Assembly: GCF_036320965.1 (NCBI RefSeq)
Contig: NC_092257.1
Span: 17,345,413-17,409,412, forward strand
Reading direction: 5' to 3'
DNA from: Panulirus ornatus
Lineage: Eukaryota > Arthropoda > Malacostraca > Decapoda > Palinuridae
DNA length: 64,000 nucleotides
This document shows positions 38,811 to 52,300 of the stretch, in pieces (the first letter of the stretch is position 1; every line of letters begins with the position of its first letter). The notes under the pieces are model-generated. The model was not told the DNA's origin. It searched no databases and was given only the letters and a program-made list of their open reading frames with translations. The translations under genes were made by a program, and so were the position numbers.

Positions 38811-38844
<34 letters not shown>
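38811..38844. repeat. (AT)n tract between SINE-like element and LINE
   Basis: AT dinucleotides joining the A-rich tail of the upstream element to the LINE 5' head. Confidence 0.95.
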
Positions 38845-38862
<18 letters not shown>

Positions 38863-38971
38863 TTTCATACTATTCGCCATTTCCCGCGATAGCGAGGTAG
38901 CGTTAAGAACAGAGGACTGGGCCTTTGAGGGAATACCCTCACCTGGCCCCCTTCTCTGTTCCTTCTTTTGG

Positions 38972-39009
<38 letters not shown>

Positions 39010-39111
39010 GAGAGGGGAGGATTTCCAGCCCCCCGCTCCCTTCCCTTTTAGTCGCCTTCTACGACACGCAGGGAATACGTGGGAAGTATTCTTTCTCCCC
39101 TATCCCCAGGG

Positions 39112-39114
<3 letters not shown>
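38845..39114 (-). mobile_element. SINE-like non-autonomous partner of the LINE (~270 bp)
   Basis: Minus-strand order: 5' head at 39114-39009 starting TATCCCTGGGGATAGGGGAG and nearly the same as the LINE 5' head; an internal T37 run (38972-39008 as A on the plus strand); a unique middle (38971-38905); a 3' tail at 38904-38866 with CGCTACCTCGC and TCGCGGGAAATGGCG, related to the LINE 3' tail; then A21 and (TA)n. No tRNA A/B boxes were found. Sharing both ends with the LINE suggests either a LINE-derived internal deletion or a SINE whose head the LINE captured. It has no coding capacity and would depend on LINE protein. Confidence 0.7.

Positions 39115-39163
<49 letters not shown>
39115..39163. 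repeat. (AT)n microsatellite
   Basis: AT tract flanking the 5' side of the SINE-like element. Confidence 0.95.
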
Positions 39164-39166
<3 letters not shown>

Positions 39167-39844
39167 CTGAGAATTTCAGAAATACATCATGTATCAACAC
39201 TAAGTCAATCCGTCTCGTTCGCTACCACTGCACCAGAAGTACACCTGTGATAAGTACCACTTAACCTGCAGATTACCACTTTAACAAGACCTTCAAAATA
39301 CATTTAGGTACTGGAGGTAGTAAAGGTACAGTCCAGCTGCCACGGGGAAGCACGCTGAGTTAATCAACAAGTCAAACATCGTGTATACATGGAAAATATT
39401 TTTCTTTTACTAATCTTTGGGGTGGATAAGTAGGTCGCTCCTGCCGGGGCTTTACTGAGGACCTTCCCGTCCAACCTCACCACCAGGAGGGCGTTGCAGT
39501 AGCAGGTGTGGACCAGGCAGGTCTTATCTACAGGTTACCCTCTCCAACACCCCCATACCACCCAACCCGACGGCACTACCCAGAAATACGCTAGACTCGC
39601 AACCACGACTCATCTGTTATCAGCTGCGTGCCCACGCCTACACCCGCTTCCCACCACGTCTTCGCCTTCAACAGTACTATACACACGACTCCCACACCCC
39701 GCTGCCTACCACTCCTCCTCCTTCCTCCTCCTCCACCAGCACTATACAGACAACACCTGTCATAAAAACAACACGCAGTATTTAACCCTACCAGACCCCA
39801 AATATTTAGTTTGTCCAACTCGCAAGAGAAAGGTTTACAACCTC
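39164..39844. other. Unrecognised stretch
   Basis: No gene or known repeat recognised. Confidence 0.45.
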
Positions 39845-40075
39845 GAGCACGACGGAACGATCCTTGAGCACGACGGAACGATCCTTGAGCACGACGGTAC
39901 GATCCTTTAGCACGACGGTACGATCCTTGAGCACGACGGTACGATCCTTTAGCACGACGGTACGACCCTTGAGCACGACGGACGACCCTTGAGCACGACG
40001 TTACGACCCTTGAGCACGACGGTACGATCCTTGAGCACGACGGTGTGACCCTTGAGCACGACGGAATGACCCTTG
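39845..40075. repeat. 21-bp minisatellite, GAGCACGACGGTACGATCCTT
   Basis: Eleven tandem copies of a 21-nt unit (one shortened), same family as 14.2 kb and 42.6 kb. Followed by TATAATAGCTTGGCCTCTGA. Confidence 0.92.
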
Positions 40076-40121
40076 GGTATAATAGCTTGGCCTCTGACCT
40101 CAGCCTTTATTGTGCACCCCC

Positions 40122-40164
40122 ATGCTCATCCTGTGAGCGGTAGCGCAAAATGGATCACAGAAGT
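40122..40164. repeat. Dispersed short repeat, copy 1 (CTGTGAGCGGTAGCGCAAAA)
   Basis: ATGCTCATCCTGTGAGCGGT then AGCGCAAAATGGATCACAGA. It matches 41518-41560 and 44088-44133. Confidence 0.75.
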
Positions 40165-41360
40165 ACCGAAGGCTCTCTGTCGGACCCCAGTAGGGCTGGT
40201 GTTACATAAGCTGTGATAGATGTTAAACACGAGTCCTTCCTTGGATGCTGGGTCATGGTACACACCTGCGACTTGCTGGGGTGACCGTCCGTGCAAGACT
40301 CCTGAGGGGCCGAGACCCTACACAGACCTCTCTCTTGGGGGCCCTTGACCCTGCATACACCTCTCCTGGAGGGGGGGGAAGACCCTACACATCGACCTCT
40401 CCCCGTAATGGGCCGCCTCTCCTGATTACCTGTCATTAACCCTCAATGATACACCCTACGTCATGCTACCCACATAATACTCGCCGATAAATTCCCAAAC
40501 GCTTCTTAGCAGACGATGAGCGACTAATGTACTCTCTCTCTCTCTCTCTCTCCCTCCAACCATCACGGTTCAGGCAGGCGGGCGGATGCTGGCCAGGGCC
40601 CATAGCCACATGTACGGCAGTAAGCAGGAGGCTGGAGATAAGACATCTCCAGCCGCCCAGTTTGGAGTGAGGGCGTGACGCACACATCCAGGTTATAGAT
40701 ACACCAATATGGTAGTATGGTAGATGACCCCTGTGTGAGGGAGGGATGGTCATTACAGTCCCCGCCAAGGGGCGGTGGCGGGCTACCGGGCACTGGCCAC
40801 ATTACGCCATCAGTGAGGGCTGCTGCAGGAGGGGGTCTACTGTGGTAGAGTTGGCATATGTACGATGATGATTAATGATGACCCCGAAATGTTATCTACT
40901 GAGACGACACTGCTGGGAAGGGCCTAACGCTGGGATCCTCCCAAGCCAGCCGGCGTCCAGACTCCAGCGTCACCATACCTCACCTGGGGACAATGGCGTC
41001 CCCAGCACCTCCTACCAAGCCTGTGACACTCGTACAGTGGCGTCCAGACTGTGGCGGCGGCGGCGGCAAGGCATCGTCGAGGGGGATTCGAGTGGGAACA
41101 AGGAACCCCAATCAAACATGATTATGCTGGAGGTGAGGTCGTACGGGGAGGGGAACTCCTGCTACTTTTGCCCTCCCTTCCTCCCTCCCTCATCCACCTC
41201 CTCAAGGCCAGGCGGGTCACACATTAGGGTTAGGGGTGAGGTAGGTCGCTGGGGCTTCAGTATGGCGTCTCCCTCATCACCTTGCCCACTCCATGGTATC
41301 ACACCCCAACACTGGACTCGTAGGTAAGGGCCTTCGAACTGAAGTCCATGGAAAATCATT
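40165..41360. other. Unrecognised stretch
   Basis: Contains a short (CT)n at 40531-40552. From 40245 to 40430 the text GACCCTACACA-ACCTCTC recurs two to three times. No gene recognised. Confidence 0.45.
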
Positions 41361-41517
41361 CTTACGCTTTACTGTTCATTGGTTCGTCCACACCTTGAAT
41401 ACCGTGTTCAGCTTTGGTCACCCGACCTAGATAAAGACAGACAGCATGGAGAGAGTGTAGCGTCGTTGATCTAATTTTTGCCGGGAGCCCCGACTAAATC
41501 TAATGTATACTTCTCCT
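41361..41517 (+). mobile_element. Decayed CR1-like LINE RT fragment
   Basis: In one plus frame 41368-41470 reads LYCSLVRPHLEYRVQLWSPD followed by LDKDRQ and a stop. LVRPHLEY-VQ-WSP followed by D is the hallmark of the CR1/jockey-type RT thumb. The fragment ends a short way before copy 2 of the 43-nt dispersed repeat (41518-41560), suggesting that the short repeat is the 3' end of this element family. Confidence 0.72.
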
Positions 41518-41560
41518 ATGCTCATCGTGTGAACGGTAGCGCAAAAGGATCACAGGAGTG
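41518..41560. repeat. Dispersed short repeat, copy 2
   Basis: ATGCTCATCGTGTGAACGGT then AGCGCAAAAGGATCACAGGA. Lies directly after the RT fragment. Confidence 0.75.
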
Positions 41561-41959
41561 TCACAAATGAAGGGTCTTAAGTCACGGAAACCCCACCACA
41601 CTTGACCCCACCACACCTGACCCTCCCCCACGACCGCACTCTGAAACCACGACCCCTGATGTATTTAGCGGTCTCTCGGGGACATCTCGGTCTCTGCTGG
41701 GGGTCATGGCGGTGAGAGGGTGTCCACAGACGTGTATGTTTGTGTTGGGTTTCGAAACTTTATGATCTGTATACACCTGGTAAGGCGGATTTCTACAGTG
41801 AAACATGTAATGTGAGTTTCAGTTAACTGGTGAAACTCCTGCTGATGTGCGTGACACTATAATGTCGTGGTGACTACATTAGCGTGGTGGCTATATTGTC
41901 AGGATGGCTTGTTAGCTATAGTGGCGTGGTGGCTATCGAGTATATCCTTTTATACATAA

Positions 41960-42098
<139 letters not shown>

Positions 42099-42296
42099 CA
42101 CACGGTGGCCAGCTGGTTACTATACACCATCTGCACTAAGCAAGGATATCACACATCTCAACATGTGAGTCACCGCTGACCAGTGTGTGCCATATTTACG
42201 CAACAACCCCAGGCCACAACCGTCCCCTTCACATCAAAGAGAGAGTTTCACCATCGCCATTCGTCAAGCACAAATGCAGAAGAGGAAAAACGTCAT

Positions 42297-42298
<2 letters not shown>

Positions 42299-42345
<47 letters not shown>
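42299..42345. repeat. (AC)n microsatellite
   Basis: Uninterrupted AC tract. Confidence 0.95.
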
Positions 42346-42346
<1 letters not shown>

Positions 42347-42556
42347 GAAAAAAAAGGAATGAAAATAAGGCTATGATTTCAGGGATAAGACCAAAATAGC
42401 CGAACAGCTTTGGCCACAACTAACCTTTACAAGCAACAGTTGCCCATCTTCCTCATCACGTACGACCAGACGTTTCCGATACAGAACAGTTCACCAGCTG
42501 ACGTGCCACCTCAATCCAGAGTCCTTATACACCAGCACATCGCGCGTGCTGTTGTT

Positions 42557-42800
42557 GGCCCCTTGAGCGCAACGGTGCGACGACTGAGCACGACGGCGCA
42601 GCCCTTGAGCACGACGGTGTGACTCTTGAGCACGACGGTGCGACCCTTGAGCACGACGGTGTGACTCTTGAGCACGACGGTGAGACCCTTGAGCACGACG
42701 GTACAACCCTTGAGCAACGAAGGTACGACGAGCAACGACGGTACGACTCTTGAGCAACGACGGTGCGACGCTTGAACACGACGGTACGACACCGTGAGCA
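42557..42800. repeat. 21-bp minisatellite, third large array
   Basis: About eleven copies of CTTGAGCACGACGGTGCGACC-type units. Immediately to the right (42858-42960) reverse-complement versions appear (GGGTCGTATCGTCGTGTTTC, GTCAAGGGTCGTTCCGCTG), so the two orientations face each other across ~60 nt. Confidence 0.9.
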
Positions 42801-42992
42801 GAGAGGAACAAACCTTGCTATTCATGGCCTAACATGTTGACCGGTGCCTGACCTCCAGGGTCGTATCGTCGTGTTTCAAGGGTCGTATGTCGTCTTCAAT
42901 GTTGGTACTGCTGTGGTCAAGGGTCGTTCCGCTGTACCCAAGGGTGGCATCCTCATGCCCCCACGGGCTATGGTGGGGTGAGTAAGCACCAG

Positions 42993-42993
<1 letters not shown>

Positions 42994-43040
<47 letters not shown>
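42994..43040. repeat. (GT)n microsatellite
   Basis: Uninterrupted GT tract. Confidence 0.95.
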
Positions 43041-43892
<852 letters not shown>

Positions 43893-44087
43893 CGAGGAAG
43901 AAGGTCTTTCACTATCCCCGCCACCCTCAACTCCTACCAACAGAGATCCCTCGTCCCCAGTTTACAGTCCATCACCAAAAACTGCGTCGAGCTAATCTGA
44001 GCTCGTTCAATCAGCTACAAAGTTGCTCTTCAAAAAGCATTTCCCGCAATCAGCCGGTATCAGCTGCCACTTGCACCGTGCAATTCA

Positions 44088-44133
44088 TGCTTCCTCTGTG
44101 AGCGGTGGTGCGAAAATGATCACAGAGGTCACC
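44088..44133. repeat. Dispersed short repeat, copy 3
   Basis: ATGCTTCCTCTGTGAGCGGT then GGTGCGAAAATGATCACAGA. Diverged copy of the repeat at 40122 and 41518. Confidence 0.65.
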
Positions 44134-44254
44134 CAGGGTCAGATAGGCCCCAGCCCAAACCACTGGCAATATCATCAATGATCAGTCAACTGAGCACTCA
44201 AATGTTTATGTGAAGACTGTGTGTATACCCCAACTCCCCTCCGCCCTTCTTATA

Positions 44255-44465
44255 CCCCTTCCCTCTCTATACTGTGTGCCCCACCCTCGCTTTCTATATT
44301 GTGTATCCCTCTCTATACTGTGTACCCGCTCTCTATACTATTTACCCCCTCTCTATACTATGTACCCCTCTCTATACTGTGTGCCCCCTCTCTATACTAT
44401 GTACCCCTTTCTGTAATGTGTACCCCCCTCTCTCTATACTGTGTACCCCCTTCTCTACTTAGTAT
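44255..44465. repeat. ~20-bp minisatellite, CTCTCTATACTGTGTACCCC
   Basis: About nine imperfect copies of a 19-24 nt unit with TATACTATGTACCCC and TATACTGTGTGCCCC variants. Confidence 0.85.
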
Positions 44466-44718
44466 GGCCCCCCTTTCTATAAAGTGTGCGTCACTTGTCT
44501 ATACACTTTCAGCATCTGGATCCAATCAGATCAGAATCCCCCGTTTTCTGAAGTGGTTCCTGCGGTTTCAGTAATGCGCTACTATCAGCAGCAGGAAAAA
44601 TGGAGGACTCCTTTACAGTGAAAAGTTCCTTGACGAGACTGTGTTCTCTTTCGTTACGATGTTACCATTTTTTTTCCCACTCGCGGTGTAACCACAAGCA
44701 GGCGGAGTCCGGTAACAC

Positions 44719-44720
<2 letters not shown>

Positions 44721-44803
<83 letters not shown>
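44721..44803. repeat. Compound (CT)n(AT)n microsatellite
   Basis: CT repeats to 44758 then AT repeats. Confidence 0.97.
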
Positions 44804-44806
<3 letters not shown>

Positions 44807-45108
44807 TGTACGAGGACGAACAATAACACTACTGTGAGAGAACACACAAAACAGAGCCTCTTTTCACGTAACCTCTTCGGATCTTCTCGATCGTTGCCAC
44901 AAGCTTCAACGGGAATACAAACCCCCTAGCATTTCCCTCCATGATGACCACCGCACTATCCTGGTGAGGGACGGAGGAGGAGGGGAAGGAACCAAGTTAC
45001 AGCGCCCCCTCCTCCTCCTCCTCCTCCGTGTGGGCACCAAGAGCAGATGATAAATAACCTCGTTAATGATATTTCCCTCACACGGGTCTTGGTGGCCTGG
45101 TGCCAGGG

Positions 45109-45182
45109 AGGCGGCGGGGGGGGGGGAAGAGGAAGGAGTGAAGGAAGGGGAGGGGAGGGGAGGGGAGGGGAGGGGGGGAGAG
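45109..45182. repeat. G-rich tract with (GGGGA)n
   Basis: A G12 run near 45115-45126 and about six GGGGA units at 45147-45178. Fits the G-quadruplex pattern. Confidence 0.85.
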
Positions 45183-45239
45183 ATAGAGAACAAAGGAGGA
45201 AGTCGGGAGGAGAGGAGAGACTGAAGGATGAGCAGAGGC

Positions 45240-45545
45240 GGACCATGGGTGAGAGGGTACAGTGGTACAGGAGTGAGGCGGTGCAGTGGTAATGCGGTTC
45301 AGAGATGAAGCGGTACAAGGATAAGGTGATACAGAGACCCAAAGGTACAGAGGTGGGGTGGTGCAGTAGTGAAGTGGTACAAGTATGGGGCGGTGCAGTA
45401 GTGAAGTGGTACAAGTATGGGGCGGTGTAGAGGTGAGGTGGTACAGAGGCATGGCTGTACAGGAGCGAGGTAATGTGGGAGTTAAGCGGTACAGAAGTGA
45501 GGCCATACAGCGGTACTGGGATGAAGCGTTACAGGCCAGACGTGG
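45240..45545. repeat. Degenerate ~19-38-bp array, GGTGGTGCAGTAGTGAAGTG
   Basis: GCGGT(A/G)CAG, GAGGTGGTACAG and AGTGGTACAAGTATGGGGCG recur throughout. Old minisatellite with one duplicated 38-nt block at about 45359-45430. Confidence 0.75.
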
Positions 45546-46081
45546 TACAGGAATGGGGTAGAGGTGGTGGAGGGCTGGTGGCCATGTGAACACGGCACAA
45601 GCATCAGATGAAGGAAGGGGATTGGGTAGCGGGGCAGGTAAGGGGCAGGCATGGGGAGCGGAAATGCCAGAGCTGAGCGCCACCACAGCCGACACCACCA
45701 AACTCTCCCACCGCTCTTACATCACTCTCCCACGGTGGTTAACACTCACTCTGGTCCAACTCCCTCTAAGGTAGGCCACAATGAGCGGTGCCGTCCAGGC
45801 CGTGTTGTGCGACCGCGTATCGTGTACACGAGAGGTCAATGTCTTGTGGGTGACATAAGCAGTGTTGGCCGCCCGGGACTCTTCACTGTTAACCATACAC
45901 AGCCAAACCCCTACACACTACACCACCACCACCATCATCGTCATAACTACCTTGGAAGGAATTTCGCTACAGGACAGGACTCGGGCGCAGCACCCACACA
46001 TTTCTGTCGGATAAGCAGGAGGGTAAAAGGACAAGCGCCTCCACTGGTGATGGCAGAACATGGCAAGGCACTCAACACGCT

Positions 46082-46084
<3 letters not shown>

Positions 46085-46134
<50 letters not shown>
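46085..46134. repeat. (AC)n microsatellite
   Basis: Uninterrupted AC tract. Confidence 0.95.
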
Positions 46135-46569
46135 CACTCTCCCAGCAGTGCCAACAATGGAGCCTTCCCGATTTCCAACTGAACCTACAGTGCCAACAGT
46201 GGAAGTTTCCCCCGTCCCCTAGTCCCCGCTGTGGCTAACAGTGACTAAAGCACTCGCCTCCAGTGAACCACACCAACAATATTTCCAAGTGCAGCTGGAC
46301 CCTGACAGAGCCGGTGTCAGGATGGGGTCGCTGTGGGTCACTGCAGTGACTTGTGTCACACGTCACTTCCCTCTCTCATTTACATTGCTCAAAAGGGAGT
46401 AACCCAGCTTTCCTTTCAAAATACTGTGGTTACTGCATTCATTCACCTTCTCGTCTGATATGCCGCTATCAGTTCGCCAAATGTTTGGTGAACAGAGATA
46501 GGTATATCTTGAGGCGCTGGTCTACTGCGTTACGACTTCCTTCATGAAATTACTTTAAAAATTGTTTTC

Positions 46570-46735
46570 AGTTAGCGTTGACGTAGACAAGCGAGCGGTG
46601 AAGCGAGGATAGTGGTAACTTGGCTAAGTTGACGGTGACGTGGCCAAGTTAGCGGTGACGTACCCAGGTCATCGGTGACGTAGCCAAGTTAGGAGTGTTA
46701 AAGGAAGGCTAGCGGTAAGTTAGCTATGTTAACAC
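46570..46735. repeat. 20-bp minisatellite, GACGTGGCCAAGTTAGCGGT
   Basis: About six copies of a 20-nt unit, best preserved between 46630 and 46695. Confidence 0.75.
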
Positions 46736-48665
46736 CTGACGGTGGGTACAGCGAGAGCTACGGCTGAGTGGTCAGAGAACGGGTAAAAGGTTTTGAATGA
46801 AATCGTCCCAAGACCCCAGCCAAGACCAGAGAGTGCGACGGTTCCTCGTGGGGAGGTAAATGACAACAAGCGAGGAGTGACACCAGCTCCGTCAGCGGAG
46901 CAGCAAGGCCATCGTCCGTCCACTCTGGCCGGCTCAACAACCACTCATGTGGGTCACCTCAGCGCTACCAGGCCTGAAGAAGAAGTAGAAAAGAAAAAAA
47001 CATGACAAAACTCCGCACAGAGACACCTTACGGGGGTATCATTCACACCAATCTGCCAAAAGCCATTGAGAGGCAGCGACACGGGAGCCAGCACAAGATG
47101 AAGTGTAACCAGCCCATGATGGAGGGCATCGCTGGCGATTGCCACACAACATTCCCCCGTCCCGCGCGTAACAAGATCCTACACAAGTGGTCGTTTGTGC
47201 GATGCAACACCCCCAGTACACTCCGCTTCCAGAGGAGGTGGCCACGAGGGCGCAGGCGTGAGAGGGATATACACGATCAGGCAATATGACAGCGTCTCTG
47301 TATTCATGAAATATTCCGTCTCGTATCACACGGTATCTAAAACAGATCAAGTGATGCAAGGGCCATGATACTCCTGAATCACGTGCCGTCCCTACACCCA
47401 CGTGTGTGAGCGGAGGGAGGTGAGGTGAGGGGACGATGCACGTAGTATGGTCTGAGGTGCGTCGCGTTACGGGCAGTGTTCTAAGAGCCAAGGTGGAATG
47501 GGTGAGGGCGAAGCACATAACCTGAAGTATGCACAACTCAGTATAAGTGATGTACCACATAACCACATGCAACATGAAGTGTTCAGTCCACTTGTGTTTT
47601 ATAATTGAGGTGTATCACTGGGTGTGTAAGCTCTGTGTTCAACGAGTAATTCGAACGCTATATACTGACCATAAAGGGGTCTCAGCCCACCGTAGAGATG
47701 GCCCCTCAACCTGACATTGTAACTTTGCCACATACTCGTCCATATTTGTTTACGTCTATACTTCATAGGTTGTCCAGTGTTTGCAAAGTTTCGCCCACGT
47801 CACAGCTTAAGGCATGATTAACCTAATTAATTCTTATCTAATCTCACATCTTAATTCATCAGTCTTACGCAAAGAGGGCAATTTAATGATGGCTAGTATA
47901 TAAAGCGACGAGAAAAAAAAAAAATATTAAGCCGCTATCATCAAGTCAACCCCGACGCCCCTCTTCAACAGGGAACCCCACGCGACACCACATAAGTTAC
48001 GTCCCGTAATTCTACAGCCTGAGCGCTGACACTCCCGACGTAAAAACGTTTTAAGAAACGAATGAAAAATGTGACAATATATGATGCTTTTTTTTGCTAC
48101 AGCAGACCCAGATATTCCATCTCGTGGAGGCACAGAATCTGTCATCCTGGAGAAAGAGTCCGTTCTTAAAAGTAGGATCCGTCATACGAGTACGCCAACA
48201 CTTCCTCTCCCTAGCCTCATATATCTCACGGGTGACAGGGTTATGTAGGGGAAGGGGTGGCGTGTCTTACGGGTGGCGTGAGACAGTAAACATGGTGAGG
48301 GACGCCACATCCACCACACGGTGTCAACACCAGCCTGTCACCTGTTTAATGTACGGCAGTTCTTCATCAGCCGGTGACACTGGCTTGTTGCTGTACCAAC
48401 ACCACGACCACCCCTTCTGCCTCACACTGCCTGCTAGGCGTCACGCCGCGAGCCTCGGTGTTCCGCCTCGCTCCTGCTGGCCAGGGTGAGGAGGGGGAGT
48501 GTCCCTGCGCAGAGATATATGGTAATGGCGCCTGAGGAACATCAATGATATCGACATTCCACGGCGGAGGGGAGGTTACTGGTGACCTCCGACAGACCTT
48601 GAAACCAGAACCGATGAAAAATCACGACGATCCCCTCCCCCCAGAACGCCATTACTAACAACAGC
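46736..48665. other. Unrecognised stretch
   Basis: No gene, RNA or known repeat recognised. AT-rich and quiet from about 47580 to 48100. Frames of up to 178 codons occur but have no recognisable content. Confidence 0.45.
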
Positions 48666-48669
48666 CATT

Positions 48670-48835
48670 GTGTGGGGGAGGGAGGAAGAGCTGTGACCTA
48701 CAACGCGCCTCCCTGGATGTGAATTAGTCGGCTGCGTTCGAGACCCGGTCTGGTTAGCATCCAGGTACTCATTCCCTCCTCCGGCGTTGGTTTGATTAAT
48801 GGCTGGCTGACATGAGTTGTGACACATACATATGT
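48670..48835 (+). mobile_element. tRNA-derived SINE-like sequence
   Basis: A B-box-like GCGTTCGAGACCC lies at 48734-48746. Upstream, GCTGTGACCTACAACGCGCC then TCCCTGG and GAATTAGTCGGCTG resemble the D- to anticodon-arm order of a tRNA. The cloverleaf is imperfect. Boundaries are unknown. Confidence 0.4.
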
Positions 48836-48884
48836 ATGAATACATGCAGATATTAAATTCATCGATCGACCCACATAGAGATCG

Positions 48885-48942
48885 ACCTACCTACCTACCT
48901 ATCGTACCTACCTACCTAACTACCTACCTACCTACCTTACCT
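48885..48942. repeat. (CTAC)n tetranucleotide repeat
   Basis: CTAC units with TCGTA, CTAA and CTTAC interruptions. Confidence 0.85.
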
Positions 48943-49039
48943 TTCCAGAACTACTGGTGCAGGGGAGAGTCTCGAGGTCAGACGACCCGCTTGAAATGGA
49001 ATAATAAGAGGGAGACCTGTAGGGTGTATGTGAGGCCCT

Positions 49040-49161
<122 letters not shown>

Positions 49162-49453
49162 GGGGGGGGGTTGAATATGGCAGAGGGGTTCGTACGAGGG
49201 CTGAGGTCAAACGGCTAAGGGAACCACGGCTAACGCGGGCTACCTCCAGTCACATTGCCCCTGACGTGAGCACACCGCCCTACGTAGGCCGTGCAGCGGC
49301 CAGCCCTGGCGCTAGGTGGCTCGCTGCCATACAGGATTTTCCCAGACTATTTGTGTCGGTCGCCCTCTGTACACGGTCCCATACATCTCAATAACAACAC
49401 TACCGCATACAGCACTCCAATCTTTCTTACCTCAACCACTCCACCCAACCCCT

Positions 49454-49457
<4 letters not shown>

Positions 49458-49536
<79 letters not shown>
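49458..49536. repeat. (CT)n microsatellite
   Basis: Uninterrupted CT tract, complementary in orientation to the (GA)n 300 bp upstream. Confidence 0.97.
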
Positions 49537-49540
<4 letters not shown>

Positions 49541-49797
49541 CATTAAGGTCAACTTTTGAGGTATTGGTGTGGTACGACGGTCACTCAGGTCTTCCCTGCT
49601 TGGAGCTAGAGACTGAGAGGGACACAGTAATATAGACGCCGAGAAATCGTCAAGGTCCGTGAATGACGGACACCGAGGATCCTGTCCCATAAACTCAGAC
49701 CATAAGACCAGCGCTCTCGCTAAGGTTAGCGAACTCTATAGCGATGTCCAACTGTATGACAGAAACATCACGAGGGGGATCACATGAGTTCCTCCCT

Positions 49798-49800
<3 letters not shown>

Positions 49801-49888
<88 letters not shown>
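49801..49888. repeat. (GT)n microsatellite
   Basis: GT tract with a single TTATG interruption near 49854. Confidence 0.95.
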
Positions 49889-49889
<1 letters not shown>

Positions 49890-50279
49890 ACCTCATCAGC
49901 CCAACCGTTTAGCAAGTCGCACGTATAACGAAGGAAGGTCTCTGTGAAATGCTTTGTCTAACCCGACAACAAATATTTCAAAAGAAGGTCTCACCAGAGA
50001 CGTTTGGTCGCAACCCGAGCTGCAGGAGGTGGACAGACAAGGGCACCCCCCTCCCGAACCTCTCATAGATTTGCTGCAGGTGAAGCACAGGGAGGCGTGA
50101 GGCAAACAAGACTGGCAGGGAGAGGAGAGGAATGCTACACCTCCCGTCGTACCTCCCATGGAGCGCCTGACACAGACGTGTGGAGGGTGGGAGCTCCGCC
50201 AGGACTTCGGGGTGCCAAGCGTGTGGCCCCTGGACCCTCGTCTCTCCCCTTCCGGCATACCACACCAACACAGCAATAC

Positions 50280-50450
50280 CACCCGCACCAACACTGAGGC
50301 TCCTCCACCACCCGCACCAACACTTAGGCTCCTCCACCACTCGCACCAATACTAAGGCTCCTCCATCATCCCCACCAACACTATGGCACCCCACCCCCCA
50401 ACCACCAACAAAAACACTAAGGCTCCTCCACCATCCCCACCAACACCCCA
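50280..50450. repeat. ~24-27-bp repeat, CACCAACACTAAGGCTCCTC
   Basis: About six imperfect copies of CACCAACACTAAGGCTCCTC plus CACC. Confidence 0.7.
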
Positions 50451-50926
50451 GCGGCCCAGCGACGCAGCTAACCCATCCCCAGGCCTTCGCCCCAGCCAAA
50501 AAAAAAAAAAAAAGCAAAAATACCTACCCGTTCTTGGAAATTCCCCTCACAACAGTATTTGATGTTTCGTGGACTCACTCTCTTCCATCACTCCTCCTAC
50601 GTGTCGGGGATTTCGGGAATAAAGTCGAGCGACGGTGGACGTCATGGCTTCTGTGTACGAGGCAGCAACAACAAACATGAGCTGCGCCTCCCTCTCCGAT
50701 CCCCGGCCGAGCCTCCAACACCCGCCTCTCTATACCACTGTATAATCCTTGCATCGATCACGGTTTTTCCCGCCGGCAGCCTCCTACCCCCGTGAGGCAA
50801 CCCATAATGTTGTTCTGAAACACTTTACATCGGCTGTCCGACGCACACCTTACATGGCCAACCCCGACCTCTCCAGCATGATGGAGCAACCCCTGTGTAC
50901 GCCGCCGGTGCGGACCTTCAACACGA

Positions 50927-51215
50927 CGATGATGCTGGCCTTGAACACGACGATACTGCTGGCCTTGAACACCACGACGATGCTGGCCTTGAACACGACG
51001 ATGCTGCTGGCCTTGAACACGACGATGCTGGCCTTGAACACGACGATGATGCTGGCCTTGAATAGACGATGCTGCCCTTGAACACGACGATGCTGGCCTT
51101 GAACACGACAATACTGGCCTTGAACACGACAATGCTGGCCTTGAACACGACGATGATGCTGGCCTTGAGTAGACGATGCTGCTGGCCTTGAACACTAAGG
51201 CATAGTCCTTGAGTA
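50927..51215. repeat. 21/24-bp minisatellite, CTTGAACACGACGATGCTGGC
   Basis: About thirteen copies of a 21-nt unit with 24-nt variants carrying an extra GAT. The TTGA-CACGACG half is shared with the dispersed 21-bp family, the rest differs. Confidence 0.88.
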
Positions 51216-51341
51216 CAGGTATGAGACTTTTCACTTGATCTTTAAGTGTGTAAGTTGTCCCCAAAGGGTCACTCATTAGCAATGGAGACGGACCCCACGA
51301 ACACCGTCTCATGGGACGCCCCGCCAGTGTCGCTTCTCTCA

Positions 51342-51346
<5 letters not shown>

Positions 51347-51376
<30 letters not shown>
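51347..51376. repeat. (AC)n microsatellite
   Basis: Uninterrupted AC tract. Confidence 0.95.
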
Positions 51377-51380
<4 letters not shown>

Positions 51381-51881
51381 TGCAAACATTTAAGTGCGCT
51401 AAAAAGGCAATATTTACGGTCCACATGTGAAAATATTTAGGTACGAGTTGTGGTAACACTGGTACGTGTCTCCAGAGAGTAGTTAGCACCCTAAAGGGAA
51501 GGGGGTTCCCGCGATGGACGCTCCTCCGCCAGGACGTGAGTGAGGGAGGCGCCAGTGACTGTGCGATAACGATCGCTGGTACGAGCCATTATATCACGCC
51601 AGATCTGGGAAACGTCACAGATGCAGCTACGTTGATCTAACCCAAATTCATCATCAGGCAGGCAGAGTCCGCCTCTGGTATAGTCTGTTGGAGCGATGCG
51701 CCCCCACACGGAAACTGATACGGATTTTGCGCTCTTCTGCTCGACCTCACCTCCAGCTAATTTAAGGAGGTTGATTGGGCTTTGTTAAGGTTGTGACTAC
51801 TTACGAAATCGTTAGTAATACGCTGACATCTTTCCAAATGACAGAGAGTTGACGCAAGTGTTCACTCTGCCGTGAGCGGCA

Positions 51882-51884
<3 letters not shown>
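51377..51884. other. Unrecognised stretch
   Basis: No gene or repeat recognised. Confidence 0.45.

Positions 51885-51954
<70 letters not shown>
51885..51954. repeat. (GT)n microsatellite
   Basis: Uninterrupted GT tract. Confidence 0.97.
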
Positions 51955-51957
<3 letters not shown>

Positions 51958-52227
51958 GAGGCCGCTCGACGGCCGGGTGACGCCATCGCCAGTACTGTGC
52001 ACGGGTGGAAGGAAACGGCAGCGCCAAGAGGCATCTGCTGGTGCTGGCCTGCATCACATCTACTCACCAGGAGTGGCTTGCTGATGCCTTGAGTGTTTAC
52101 TGTACTGGGCTGGCCTAGCGCGAGGGAGGGGTGACTGGCTGTCTTGGACCTCACCCTGACGCTTATCTCCAGAAGAGAGACATTATGTAAATCTTCAAAG
52201 TTAAATAAGCAACCTAGAAGCAGCTCT

Positions 52228-52228
<1 letters not shown>

Positions 52229-52299
<71 letters not shown>
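52229..52299. repeat. (GT)n microsatellite
   Basis: Uninterrupted GT tract. Confidence 0.97.
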
Positions 52300-52300
<1 letters not shown>
